A stretch of DNA of 45,518 bases from Flavobacteriaceae bacterium (GTDB lineage: Bacteria > Bacteroidota > Bacteroidia > Flavobacteriales > Flavobacteriaceae). The notes beneath the pieces were generated by a model. It searched no databases. It saw nothing but the letters and a program-made list of their open reading frames with translations, and was not told the DNA's origin. The position numbers and the translations under genes are program-made. Each line of letters starts with the position of its first letter. The first letter of the stretch is position 1. This document shows, piece after piece, positions 36,668 through 44,836 of this stretch. The stretch lies in NCBI GenBank assembly GCA_009886755.1, contig QXYU01000011.1:1-45518 (forward strand), written 5' to 3'.

Positions 36668-36967
36668 ATGCTCAAAAAATTGAATGACGGCTGGGCTTGT
36701 CTGTTTAAAGCTATAAAAACACTCAATAAGGATAATTTTCAAACGGCTGTATTCATAAGGAACCAAAGGCATTCGGTCATTGAGGCGGTAAATAGACAGA
36801 TGATGCATTATGCATGTCATATCGGGCAAATTGTGTATGTTGGAAGAATGGTCAAAGGGAAGAATTGACTGAGTTTATCAATTCCAAAAGGAGAATCGAA
36901 AGAATTTAATTTCGAAAAATTTTCAAAAAGAAAACACAAAGAACATTTTACGGATGAAATAAAATAG
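36668..36967 (+). pseudogene. DUF1572 (DinB-like) protein, C-terminal relic with an internal stop
   Basis: Reading from ATG 36668 gives KKLNDGWACLFKAIKTLNKDNF, RNQRHSVIEAVNRQMMHYACHIGQIVYVGRMVKGKN and a TGA at 36866-36868. The same frame then continues as LSLSIPKGESKEFNFEKFSK and HKEHFTDEIK to a TAG at 36965-36967. The whole corresponds to the C-terminal half of DUF1572 proteins, which form a DinB-like four-helix bundle. In that family GK(D/N) is followed by Trp, so a TGG-to-TGA change accounts for the stop. The N-terminal half is gone. It is AT-rich, like the next gene. Confidence 0.75.
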
Positions 36968-37011
36968 CCATGACAAAAGCAGAAGGAGTCGGAATTCTTG
37001 ATCAGAACAGA

Positions 37012-37724
37012 ATGAAAAAGCAATTGTGATCGGAGCAACTTCAGGAATTGGAAATGAACTGGCTCAAATCCTTATTCAAAATGGATATAAGGTTGGAATT
37101 ACAGGAAGACGGCTAGCGGAGTTAGAGCGATTAAAAAAGAGAAATCCGGAGCATTTTATAGTAAGTTCATTTGATTGCACCAAAGAAAATAATTCCAAAA
37201 AATTAAATGATTTGGTCGATCAAATTGGGGGACTTGATCTTCTGATTTTTAGTTCTGGAACAGGTAATTTAAACAAAAGTCTTGATTTTGAGATTGAGAA
37301 TAAAACGAACCTTTTAAATGTAAACGCTTTTACAGAGATCGTTGATCGGACGTTTAATTACTTCGAAAAGCAAGGAAATGAACATTTGGTTGCTATAAGT
37401 TCTATCGCAGGAATTAGAGGAAGCGGAATAGCACCAGCTTATAATGCTTCCAAAGCATATCAAATCAACTACTTAGAGGGGTTAAGGCAAAAAGCAACAA
37501 AAGTTAAGATGCCGATTTATGTGACAGATATAAGACCCGGATTCGTAGATACTGATATGGCTAAAGGTGACGGTCAATTTTGGGTTGCTACAAATGAAAA
37601 GGCTTCGCGTCAAATTTTTGGGATCATACAGCGAAAAAAAGAAATTGGCTATGTGACAAAAAGATGGTGGTTTATAGCTAAACTATTGTGGCTGGTACCC
37701 AACGCGATTTATAAGAGAATGTAA
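37012..37724 (+). pseudogene. Short-chain dehydrogenase/reductase, start displaced by a frameshift
   Basis: The main frame (from GTG 37026) encodes the Rossmann motif GATSGIG, RRLAELERLKKRNPEH, SSGTG, AISSIAGIRG and the active-site YNASK, then DIRPGFVDTDMAKG, so the NAD(P)-binding fold and the Ser-Tyr-Lys triad are intact. The natural start appears to be ATG 37012, but it is out of frame: it reads MKKQL and stops. One more A in the run at 37015-37019 would restore MKKAIVIGATSGIG, the usual N-terminus. The gene may still be translated from GTG 37026 at a cost to the first strand, so it may be a working variant, a pseudogene or a sequencing error. The substrate is unknown. Confidence 0.78.
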
Positions 37725-37730
37725 ACTAGT

Positions 37731-37858
37731 AGAGAAAGGGTCGTGCTGCTCAGTGAGTCATTGACAACAGAAGACTTATTAAAAAATTGGGTGACTTAAG
37801 TGCAGATCATATCCGTATAATCAAAGAAAACTTAAAAATAATGATGGGCTTAGAATAA
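37731..37858 (+). pseudogene. MazF/PemK-family toxin, C-terminal remnant
   Basis: Six bases after the SDR stop, codons 37731-37757 read RERVVLLSE. From 37757 a shifted frame reads VIDNRRLIKKLGDLS followed by ADHIRIIKENLKIMMGLE and a TAA at 37856-37858. This matches the end of MazF/PemK endoribonucleases, where a strand VVLLSQIR leads into xIDxRRLxKKLGxLS and a last helix. The N-terminal two thirds are missing, and a small deletion with a frameshift lies at 37757. No antitoxin gene is seen. The residues are conserved enough to suggest fairly recent loss. Confidence 0.6.
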
Positions 37859-37865
37859 GTACTTC

Positions 37866-38210
37866 TCAGCCTCCCACACGTTTGACATTATGGCCAAGGC
37901 TTTCTAATTTTTCCATCAGAGCCTCCCGATAGTTCCCTTGAATGACGATTTCTCCATTTTTAACCGTTCCTCCAGCACCCACATGTTGTTTTAAAAGCTT
38001 TGCCAAGGCTTTAAGTTCGGAAGGATCTCCCTCAAACCCTTTGATTAATGTTACGGTTTTCCCCGCACGACCTTTGTTACTAAAGTGTGCTTCTAGGTAT
38101 TGTTTTTCTGGGATTTCTTCGGGTTCCTGATAGTTTTCCGGATCTGGGGCTAGGTTGTCAAACTGAATTTGACTTAGGGCTTCCAGACTGTTGAGTTTTT
38201 TGTTTTTCAT
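37866..38210 (-). CDS. SUI1/eIF1-like translation factor (YciH family)
   Basis: The 114-residue product has a charged N-terminal 45 residues and a SUI1 domain: RAGKTVTLIKGFEGDPSELK, ALAKLLKQHVGAGGTVKNGEIVIQG and LMEKLESLGHNVKRVGG. It resembles bacterial YciH, which is related to eukaryotic eIF1 and may affect start-site fidelity. The strong TATTTTTG box 14 bp upstream shows it has its own promoter, divergent from the E1 gene. Its stop abuts the decayed region. Confidence 0.92.
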   Translation of the reverse strand: MKNKKLNSLEALSQIQFDNLAPDPENYQEPEEIPEKQYLEAHFSNKGRAGKTVTLIKGFEGDPSELKALAKLLKQHVGAGGTVKNGEIVIQGNYREALMEKLESLGHNVKRVGG

Positions 38211-38224
38211 CGGGCTTCAAATTT

Positions 38225-38232
38225 CAAAAATA
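38225..38232 (-). promoter_or_regulatory. -7 box of the SUI1 gene
   Basis: The minus strand reads TATTTTTG, a full TAnnTTTG match 14 bases before the ATG. A TTG lies 16 bases further upstream, close to the spacing expected for the -33 element. Confidence 0.6.
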
Positions 38233-38256
38233 CAAAATCCGAACGCGGCAATTTAG

Positions 38257-38264
38257 TATCTTCG
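38257..38264 (+). promoter_or_regulatory. -7 box of the short fused E1 gene
   Basis: TATCTTCG differs from TAnnTTTG at one position and ends only 3 bases before the ATG at 38268, implying a leaderless or nearly leaderless transcript. Confidence 0.45.
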
Positions 38265-38267
38265 AAA

Positions 38268-40244
38268 ATGCGTTTTGCAAAAAATAAATTGGATTCGTCA
38301 GAACTCCTATACTTATACCGCTCTATCCTCTTGCCGCGACGGATTGAGGAAAAGATGCTAAAGTTATTACGACAGGGTCAAATCAGTAAATGGTTTTCGG
38401 GTATTGGCCAAGAAGCCATAGCCGTTGGCGTTGCTGAAGCCCTAAAAGAAAACGAATATATTTTACCCCTTCATCGCAATTTAGGAGTATTTAGCTCTCG
38501 GAACATTCCTTTGTATCGGCTTTTTGCTCAATGGCAAGGCAAGGCGAGTGGCTTTACCAAAGGTAGGGATCGGAGTTTTCACTTTGGCACCCAGGAGCAT
38601 CATATTGTAGGAATGATCTCTCATCTCGGACCTCAATTGGGCATTGCCTGTGGTATTGCGCTCTCGGATAAATTGGCACGACAAAAGAAAATATGCGCGG
38701 TCTTTACCGGAGAAGGGGGTACCAGCGAAGGGGATTTTCATGAAGCGCTGAATTTGGCTTCCGTGTGGAAGCTTCCAGTGCTATTTTGTATTGAAAACAA
38801 CGGTTATGGACTTTCAACCCCTAGCAAAGAGCAGTTTGCTGTTACGGACTTGATCAATCGTGCGCCCGGATATGCCATGGAAGCGCATATAATTGACGGG
38901 AATAATATTCTAAAAGTTTATCAAGAGATTAAGGCGTTGGCAAAAAGCATGCGCCAAAATCCACGTCCTGTTTTGGTGGAGTTCAAAACCTTTCGTCAAC
39001 GCGGACACGAGGAGGCAAGTGGGGTGGCCTATGTGCCCAAGGCCTTACAAGAAAAATGGAAGGCTAAAGATCCCGTTGTAAACTATGAAAATTATTTACT
39101 GGAAACCGGAGTGCTTACGCAAGCAGATAAAATAAATATAACGAAAGAAATCAACACTGCCATTCAACAGGACTGGGAAAAAGCAAAAGTGGAACCGACT
39201 ATTGAGGGGTATGTAACTAAAGAATTAAATGATGTATATCAAGAAACTGACAATGTGTCTTTTGAAAAATATAATTCCACTACTGAAATGCGTTTCGTGG
39301 ATGCCCTTCAATTAGGACTTGATCAGGCATTTGAAGAACATCCTCAATTGATTTTAATGGGGCAGGACATAGGAGCCTATGGAGGTGTTTTTAAAATCTC
39401 AGAAGGGCTGATGGAAAAATATGGCAAAGGTCGCGTACGGAACACCCCATTGTGCGAATCGGCTGTGATTTCCTGTGCCTATGGCTATGCGTTGACTGGA
39501 AAAAAAGCAGTGGTGGAAATGCAGTTTGCCGATTTTGTTTCTACGGGCTTTACGGCCGTAGTGAATCTATTGGCCAAATCGTACTATCGTTGGGGTCAAA
39601 CTGCCGATATCGTTTTGCGAATGCCCTGCGGTGGAGGGGTGAATGCAGGACCTTTTCACTCCCAGTCCAATGAAGCTTGGTTTACAACCGTTCCGGGCTT
39701 AAAGGTCGTTTATCCCGCCTTTCCTGAGGAAGCTAAAAGCCTTTTGCTGGCCGCAGTTGCCGATCCTAACCCTGTCTTGTTTTTTGAACATAAGAAGCTC
39801 TACCGTACCTTGAGCGGCCCGGTATCAGACGAAGCCGTATTGCAGCCTTTTGGAAAGGCCATTTGTCGAAATGAAGGCACAGCCCTTACCATTGTCACCT
39901 ATGGACTTGGGGTCCATTGGGCGTTGGATGCTGTGGAACAATTCCCCCCCGATCAAATTGAAGTGATCGATCTTAACACATTGGTACCATGGGATCGAGA
40001 GACTGTATTTGCCTCGGTTCGAAAAACAAATCGGGTTTTGCTATTGCAAGAAGACAGTCAGTTTGGAGGCTATATGGGTGAAATTGCGGCACAAATTGCC
40101 GAAGATTGTTTTGAACAGCTCGATGCACCCGTGGGGCGTTTGGGAGCCTTAGATACCCCCATTCCTTTTGCCGCTGCTCTAGAAGCGAACTATATGCCAG
40201 AGAAACGTTTGCTGGAGAAGATAGAGAAGGTTTTGGCGTATTAG
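38268..40244 (+). CDS. Fused E1 (alpha + beta) 2-oxoacid dehydrogenase, short form
   Basis: The 658-residue product has an E1-alpha half (to about 310) with LPRRIEEKMLKLLRQGQ, GQEAIAVGVAEAL, HRNLGVF, the thiamine-diphosphate motif TGEGGTSEGDFHEALNLASVW and ENNGYGLS, and FRQRGHEE. A beta half follows (about 335-658) with LILMGQDIGAYGGVFKISEGL, CESAVISCAYGYALTG, EMQFADFVSTGF, MPCGGGVNAGPFHSQSNEAW and VIDLNTLVPWD. This pattern is closest to branched-chain 2-oxoacid dehydrogenase E1. The lipoyl E2 and E3 partners are not nearby. It is a separate unit, not in an operon with the longer fused E1 at 14911-17313. Confidence 0.93.
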   Translation: MRFAKNKLDSSELLYLYRSILLPRRIEEKMLKLLRQGQISKWFSGIGQEAIAVGVAEALKENEYILPLHRNLGVFSSRNIPLYRLFAQWQGKASGFTKGRDRSFHFGTQEHHIVGMISHLGPQLGIACGIALSDKLARQKKICAVFTGEGGTSEGDFHEALNLASVWKLPVLFCIENNGYGLSTPSKEQFAVTDLINRAPGYAMEAHIIDGNNILKVYQEIKALAKSMRQNPRPVLVEFKTFRQRGHEEASGVAYVPKALQEKWKAKDPVVNYENYLLETGVLTQADKINITKEINTAIQQDWEKAKVEPTIEGYVTKELNDVYQETDNVSFEKYNSTTEMRFVDALQLGLDQAFEEHPQLILMGQDIGAYGGVFKISEGLMEKYGKGRVRNTPLCESAVISCAYGYALTGKKAVVEMQFADFVSTGFTAVVNLLAKSYYRWGQTADIVLRMPCGGGVNAGPFHSQSNEAWFTTVPGLKVVYPAFPEEAKSLLLAAVADPNPVLFFEHKKLYRTLSGPVSDEAVLQPFGKAICRNEGTALTIVTYGLGVHWALDAVEQFPPDQIEVIDLNTLVPWDRETVFASVRKTNRVLLLQEDSQFGGYMGEIAAQIAEDCFEQLDAPVGRLGALDTPIPFAAALEANYMPEKRLLEKIEKVLAY

Positions 40245-40338
40245 AGCTTATTTTAAATAGACTACCCAAGATAGAGTGACAATACCTTAGGAAGAAGGCA
40301 ATCAACATAAAGAGAACGTAATGTATTGTAAAACGGAT

Positions 40339-41472
40339 CTAATCTAATGGAAAAACGTCTTTGGAGATGCTAGGGAAGAGGGTCAGCGCATTTTTATAGT
40401 ATAATTTCCGCAAAATAGAGTCGGGGAGGTTCAGCCCATACAAACGCCAATGTGCATGACGCTTACGATAATAAGGGATGTACTCATCAGCAGTTTCCAA
40501 TACACGAAAGTAGGTGTGATATTCCTTTTCATTATAACTGTCTTTTCCAAACAAAACACGTTCACCATAGGCAATTAGAAATTTGCGAGCCGTATGAGGT
40601 TGGCGGCCCAATTCTGCTAAGACAGCACCGATTTCTGTCATTACATTGGGATAGCGATCCAAATGTGTGCCCAATCGATTTAAATCACCACCCATCCAAC
40701 CCAGATGTGCGTTAATAAAGGTAGTGTTAGGGTGCTTCTTAAAAACATGATGCTGTTCGGCCAATACTTCTTCAAATGAAGGATTTCTTGACGGATCTCG
40801 ATAGCGACTGGGTTTTTGTCGTAATTCCAGCCAACGCTCGTTAAAACGATCTTTTGGTGCCCAAAAGGAGGCTGGTTCACCAGAATGAATGAGTACGGGA
40901 ATACCATTGTCACCACAAGCCTTCCAGATCGGATCCAAACGAGGGTCATCCACGGCAATTCGATTTCCGTTATTGTCATGATCTGTCAACCCCAAGGATT
41001 TATAAACTTTAAGACCGATTACGCCATCAGTGACGGCTTTTTGAATCAACTCAACATTTTTGGAAGCAAAATCAGCTTCGTCAATCGCTTCAAAGTCAAT
41101 ATTGAGAAACAATCCAAAGCGAGTAGGGGCATTCTCCTGGATATTTTTCAGGGATTTTTGCAGATAAAGCCCTCGAAAACCACTCAAATTTACCATAAAA
41201 CCCATATTGAGACGATCCATTTCTATTATGAGTTTATTCAAATCTTTCAAAGGCATGTCAAATTGATGGTTATGGACATCCACAAAGGGGTATTTGGCCT
41301 GAGTTAAAAGCGTTTCGGAGACCACTAAGGTGGATTTTGGCTCATAGTCTTCAATATCCATGCGATTATTTTTGGTTTGAATCAAATCCAAAGCTGCATA
41401 GGAAAGACCTGTCAACAGTGCAAGAATAAGAAAAGTGCGGAAGAAATTCTTCCAATTAATCCAGCGTATCAT
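40339..41472 (-). CDS. Membrane-anchored amidohydrolase-2 family protein
   Basis: The 377-residue product has an N-terminal membrane helix (FFRTFLILALLTGLSYAALDLI) and then a TIM-barrel of the amidohydrolase-2 type: VDVHNHQFDMP (metal HxH), VIGLKVYKSLGL, IPVLIHSGEP, TFINAHLGWMGG, TEIGAVLAELGRQP and a late GKDSYNEKEYHTYF. Such enzymes are metal-dependent hydrolases or decarboxylases acting on small molecules; the substrate cannot be read. The anchor would place the barrel in the periplasm. Its ATG overlaps the stop of the DUF2911 gene (TAATG), so the two are coupled. Confidence 0.85.
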   Translation of the reverse strand: MIRWINWKNFFRTFLILALLTGLSYAALDLIQTKNNRMDIEDYEPKSTLVVSETLLTQAKYPFVDVHNHQFDMPLKDLNKLIIEMDRLNMGFMVNLSGFRGLYLQKSLKNIQENAPTRFGLFLNIDFEAIDEADFASKNVELIQKAVTDGVIGLKVYKSLGLTDHDNNGNRIAVDDPRLDPIWKACGDNGIPVLIHSGEPASFWAPKDRFNERWLELRQKPSRYRDPSRNPSFEEVLAEQHHVFKKHPNTTFINAHLGWMGGDLNRLGTHLDRYPNVMTEIGAVLAELGRQPHTARKFLIAYGERVLFGKDSYNEKEYHTYFRVLETADEYIPYYRKRHAHWRLYGLNLPDSILRKLYYKNALTLFPSISKDVFPLD

Positions 41473-42011
41473 TATTTAATACCAACTAAAACAGCAGTAG
41501 TGTCCCAACGCATCCGCATGGAAACCCCTGTGGAGTCTTTAACAAAATCTATAGTAAACTGCTCTATTGGTGTAGAACTCTGCTTTGAAGGAACGTTTAC
41601 GCGCATCACATCATTGGTATAGTCTGGTGGATAATAGCCAAAAGCACCTGCCTCTATATTTAAGGCCAAAATCCAATGATCGGGATAGGGAATAGCGTAC
41701 ATGCGATAGGTGCCTGCAGCTAACTGACGGCCATGAAATGAAATAGGGGACTCTGTTTCGAATTGGGTGGACATATTCGCTCCAAGACGCCAATAGGTAT
41801 CATATGGAACCAATGCACCTTCTTCGGCTGAACCAAAGAGCAACCGTTCCTTTTTAAACGGACGAAAGTAAGTGACACTAACATTCAGGGTTTCATTTTC
41901 AATTTCAGCCGTTCCGCGCGGACTCTTTGGATTGATAAATAACACATAGGTTAAGTAGCCCGTAGCAACCGCCAAAATAACTACAAGGCTTAGAATAATT
42001 TTTTTAAACAT
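41472..42011 (-). CDS. DUF2911 protein with an N-terminal membrane helix
   Basis: The start is placed at ATG 42011 (MFKKIILSLVVILAVATGYL), giving 179 residues. After one membrane helix the protein follows DUF2911: VSVTYFRPFKKERLLFGS, LVPYDTYWRLGANMSTQF, AAGTYRMYAIPYPDHWILALN, GAFGYYPPDYTNDVMRVNVP and a C-terminal MRMRWDTTAVLV. The family is common in Bacteroidota and has no known function. It is the first gene of a coupled pair with the amidohydrolase; the shared membrane anchoring suggests they act together in the periplasm, which is inference. Confidence 0.85.
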   Translation of the reverse strand: MFKKIILSLVVILAVATGYLTYVLFINPKSPRGTAEIENETLNVSVTYFRPFKKERLLFGSAEEGALVPYDTYWRLGANMSTQFETESPISFHGRQLAAGTYRMYAIPYPDHWILALNIEAGAFGYYPPDYTNDVMRVNVPSKQSSTPIEQFTIDFVKDSTGVSMRMRWDTTAVLVGIK

Positions 42012-42148
42012 TACATAATAATTTATATACAAATTACTTTGTTTATATCCAACGACAAAGGGGATAGTCTAGAAACTTTTTATTTAACATAATGTTAATT
42101 ATAGTAAAATAGATTATGAGTTTTATATATGTTAAACCAATTAACATT

Positions 42149-42182
42149 AAAAAAAGATCCCCGATAAATGTTAACGAGGATC
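42149..42182 (-). terminator. Rho-independent terminator of the metal-uptake operon
   Basis: On the minus strand GATCCTCG pairs with CGGGGATC (one mismatch) around an 11-base loop and is followed by seven or more T. It lies 22 bp after the stop of the HMA gene, closing that operon. Confidence 0.82.
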
Positions 42183-42204
42183 TGAATACCAACAAAGAGT
42201 TCTT

Positions 42205-42552
42205 TTACTGCTCCCGTTCGTAAAGGCAGCAAAGCGGCAAAGATGTATACACATCTTCTGGGGCTTTGGCGCGATCCGTGTCGTGACCAGCAGCGGCAAT
42301 GGCTTCGTGAATGGCATTTAAATCTTGTTTTTTTGCATTATAAATAACACTTAAAACATTGGAAGGGATATCCCAAGTTACCATTTTAACACCCTTAACA
42401 GCAAGAGTCGCCTGTTCGATTCGTTTTTTACACATTTCACAGTTACCACTAACAATAAATTCAGTCTTTTCAGCCTTTGATAATTTTGTTTGTGCAGTAC
42501 CCGAGCTAATGCCTAATAACAGCAGTCCGATTGTAAAGATTCTATTTTTCAT
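42205..42552 (-). CDS. Secreted HMA-domain (CopZ-like) metal-binding protein
   Basis: The 115-residue product has a signal peptide (MKNRIFTIGLLLLGISSGTAQ) and one heavy-metal-associated fold with the ligand motif CEMC (Cys38 and Cys41) in VSGNCEMCKKRIEQAT, followed by GVKMVTWDIPSN and IHEAIAAAGHDTD. The tail carries a second cysteine pair, LPLCCLY (108-109). It should bind Cu(I) or a similar soft metal in the periplasm. Its start overlaps the end of the TonB receptor gene by 11 bp, so it is the last gene of the operon and probably receives the metal from the receptor. Confidence 0.9.
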   Translation of the reverse strand: MKNRIFTIGLLLLGISSGTAQTKLSKAEKTEFIVSGNCEMCKKRIEQATLAVKGVKMVTWDIPSNVLSVIYNAKKQDLNAIHEAIAAAGHDTDRAKAPEDVYTSLPLCCLYEREQ

Positions 42553-44782
42553 TTTTATTCGTATTTAATTTCCATCGCATTCCAATATATGCCATTTGTC
42601 CAAAAACTGGAGCATAAATTTGAGCGCTATCAAAAAGAGCACCGAAGGGCTGATCCGCTGCAATGATCGCATTGACCTGACGGTAATCCCCTAAGTTTTC
42701 GCCCCCCACATAAACTTCTAAGGCTTTTGAAAACACCCGTGTCAGCTGGCTATTGAGCAAGCTATATCCAGGTGCCCAGCGGCCAGCACCATCTCTTGGG
42801 CTAGCAACCAGACGTTGTTCCCCCAATCCGTGCCATGTCAAATCCCATCGCCATTGGCGGTCTTTTGGAGTAGAACTACTCTCCCATCCAATATTGACAA
42901 AATAACGATTTTTGGATTGTAAGGGCAGTTGTTTTTGACCGCTTTTATATTGGGTTTCAACAGCATAATTTTTATACGCCAAGCGTAGATTCCACTGTGG
43001 CACAGGAGTATAATCCACTGCCACCTGAAAACTTTTGGCGAAACTATTCTCTTGAAGGTTGTAAAAATCAATTTGCCCCGGGATTTCCCAGTCTACAACC
43101 ACTTGATTTTGAAAATCCGTTATATAATAATCAAAGGTGATATCGGCTTGTTGCGCCCCACGAAGGAGAATTTGACGATAACTGAGGCCATAATTCCATG
43201 CTTTTTCTGCCTCTAAGCCATAAAAAGCACCACCATTGGATTGGATATTGACCTGTCGGTTGGTTCCAAATTGTTTTTGCTGCTCGGCAAAGATATTTGC
43301 TGCTTTGCGCCCCTGTCCAGCAGAAGCTCTTAGAATTACTGTTTCTATCGGTGTATAACGCAAATGTACTCGAGGGGTGATAAAATTCCCTAGGTTGTTA
43401 TGGGAGTCAACGCGTAAACCTGCAGTCCAGTTTAACTTTTCGGTGGTATTACTCACTTCAATAAAAGCTCCCAGATTACGGTCAATCCGCCTCCAGTCTT
43501 TAGTGTCCACCAATTCATCATAAGCATCATAGGTTGCATTAATACCCGTTTTAAAAGTGGTGTTGGTATTACCAATGATGCTGTTATACATGATGTTTAA
43601 ATAGGCGCTTTCATGGTCAATATCATAGTATCGTTTACCAAAGAAGGATTCTTGCTGGTGTCTACTATAGGCTGTCTGTAGCCCCCAACTGCGATAGGAT
43701 ATGGTAGGATTGACTTTTCCAATTTTCAAAGCACTCTCCCAACGCTTGGTTTCCAAAAGGCTCCCCCAAAAAGTGTTATCACTTTGGTTGGGTTCAAACG
43801 ATAATTGGCCCAATTGTTTTTCATCGTTCATTATTCGAAGGTTTAGAAATCCTACCCATCCCCTTTCCGCATCGGTATATTGCCACCGGTGTAACAGATT
43901 AAGTTGTTCTGCCAAGGGCATGTCTAAAAAACCATCATTGTTGCGATCTGTCTTTCGTGTTCGTTGATTGGCATGAACAAAGAGGCCTGTGTGCCAGCGA
44001 TTCCCTACTTTTTGTGTCCAGTGCGCATTGCCCTCTACCCTTCCGTTGACAGAGCTGTACAAGTTCAGGAACAAAGGACGAGCACTAAACGGTTTTAAAA
44101 GTTCGGTATTGATTTGACCCGTAATGCTTTCAAATCCATTGACCACGCTCCCTGCTCCCTTAGTGATTTGAATGCTCTCAATCCAAGAGCCTGGAGTAAA
44201 AGTCAAGCCATAGGCTTGAGCCGCTCCACGAACACTGGGAATATTTTCCTCTGCAAAAAGAATATAAGGACTTGTTAGGCCCAACATCTGAATCTGTTTG
44301 GTCCCCGTAAGGGCATCGGAAAAATTAACATCAATGGAGGGGTTGGTGTCAAAACTTTCAGAAAGGTTGCAACAGGCAGCCTTTAACAACTCTTCACTGT
44401 TTACCTGAATAACGTTTTGAGCTTCCAGATAGGATTTTTGAAGTGCCTTCCTGCCTTGGGTGACGGTTACACCATCCAAAAAGTTACCTTCATCTTCCTT
44501 GAGGAAGTGAATCAACATTTTATTTGTCGAAATATCAAGGCTGTCTGTTTTATAGCCTAAATAGCTAATAATTAATTTATTGGTACTTCCCGAAAAAGGA
44601 ATTTCAAAGGCACCTTTTTCGTCAGATATGGTTCCTGTTGTTGTGTCTTGCCAATAAATATTGGCTCCTGGAATAGCGATGGTTTCATTTCCCTCTTTGG
44701 CAACAATACGGCCTTGTAGTTGGAACTGAGATAGAAGGCTGCTCGTGGTGAGCAGTAGAAAAAAGGATAAAATTGTTTTCAT
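42542..44782 (-). CDS. TonB-dependent outer-membrane receptor (probable metal uptake)
   Basis: The 746-residue product begins with a signal peptide (MKTILSFFLLLTTSSLLSQ), then a carboxypeptidase-regulatory-like domain (about 20-100; GRIVAKEGNETIAIPGANIYW, ISDEKGAFEIPF), a plug (about 110-215; KGAGSVVNGFESITGQINTEL) and a barrel with aromatic strands to the C-terminus. The plug has a CC pair (Cys137 and Cys138) in KAACCNLSESFDTNPSIDV, a pattern I associate with receptors next to HMA proteins. It should import a copper- or other metal-containing ligand with TonB energy. It lies 54 bp after the HYC_CC_PP-type gene. Confidence 0.92.
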   Translation of the reverse strand: MKTILSFFLLLTTSSLLSQFQLQGRIVAKEGNETIAIPGANIYWQDTTTGTISDEKGAFEIPFSGSTNKLIISYLGYKTDSLDISTNKMLIHFLKEDEGNFLDGVTVTQGRKALQKSYLEAQNVIQVNSEELLKAACCNLSESFDTNPSIDVNFSDALTGTKQIQMLGLTSPYILFAEENIPSVRGAAQAYGLTFTPGSWIESIQITKGAGSVVNGFESITGQINTELLKPFSARPLFLNLYSSVNGRVEGNAHWTQKVGNRWHTGLFVHANQRTRKTDRNNDGFLDMPLAEQLNLLHRWQYTDAERGWVGFLNLRIMNDEKQLGQLSFEPNQSDNTFWGSLLETKRWESALKIGKVNPTISYRSWGLQTAYSRHQQESFFGKRYYDIDHESAYLNIMYNSIIGNTNTTFKTGINATYDAYDELVDTKDWRRIDRNLGAFIEVSNTTEKLNWTAGLRVDSHNNLGNFITPRVHLRYTPIETVILRASAGQGRKAANIFAEQQKQFGTNRQVNIQSNGGAFYGLEAEKAWNYGLSYRQILLRGAQQADITFDYYITDFQNQVVVDWEIPGQIDFYNLQENSFAKSFQVAVDYTPVPQWNLRLAYKNYAVETQYKSGQKQLPLQSKNRYFVNIGWESSSTPKDRQWRWDLTWHGLGEQRLVASPRDGAGRWAPGYSLLNSQLTRVFSKALEVYVGGENLGDYRQVNAIIAADQPFGALFDSAQIYAPVFGQMAYIGMRWKLNTNKNEK

Positions 44783-44836
44783 ATATAGGTATTAAAAAGA
44801 ATAATAAAATTGATTGAGGAGGATCAATTAATTCTT

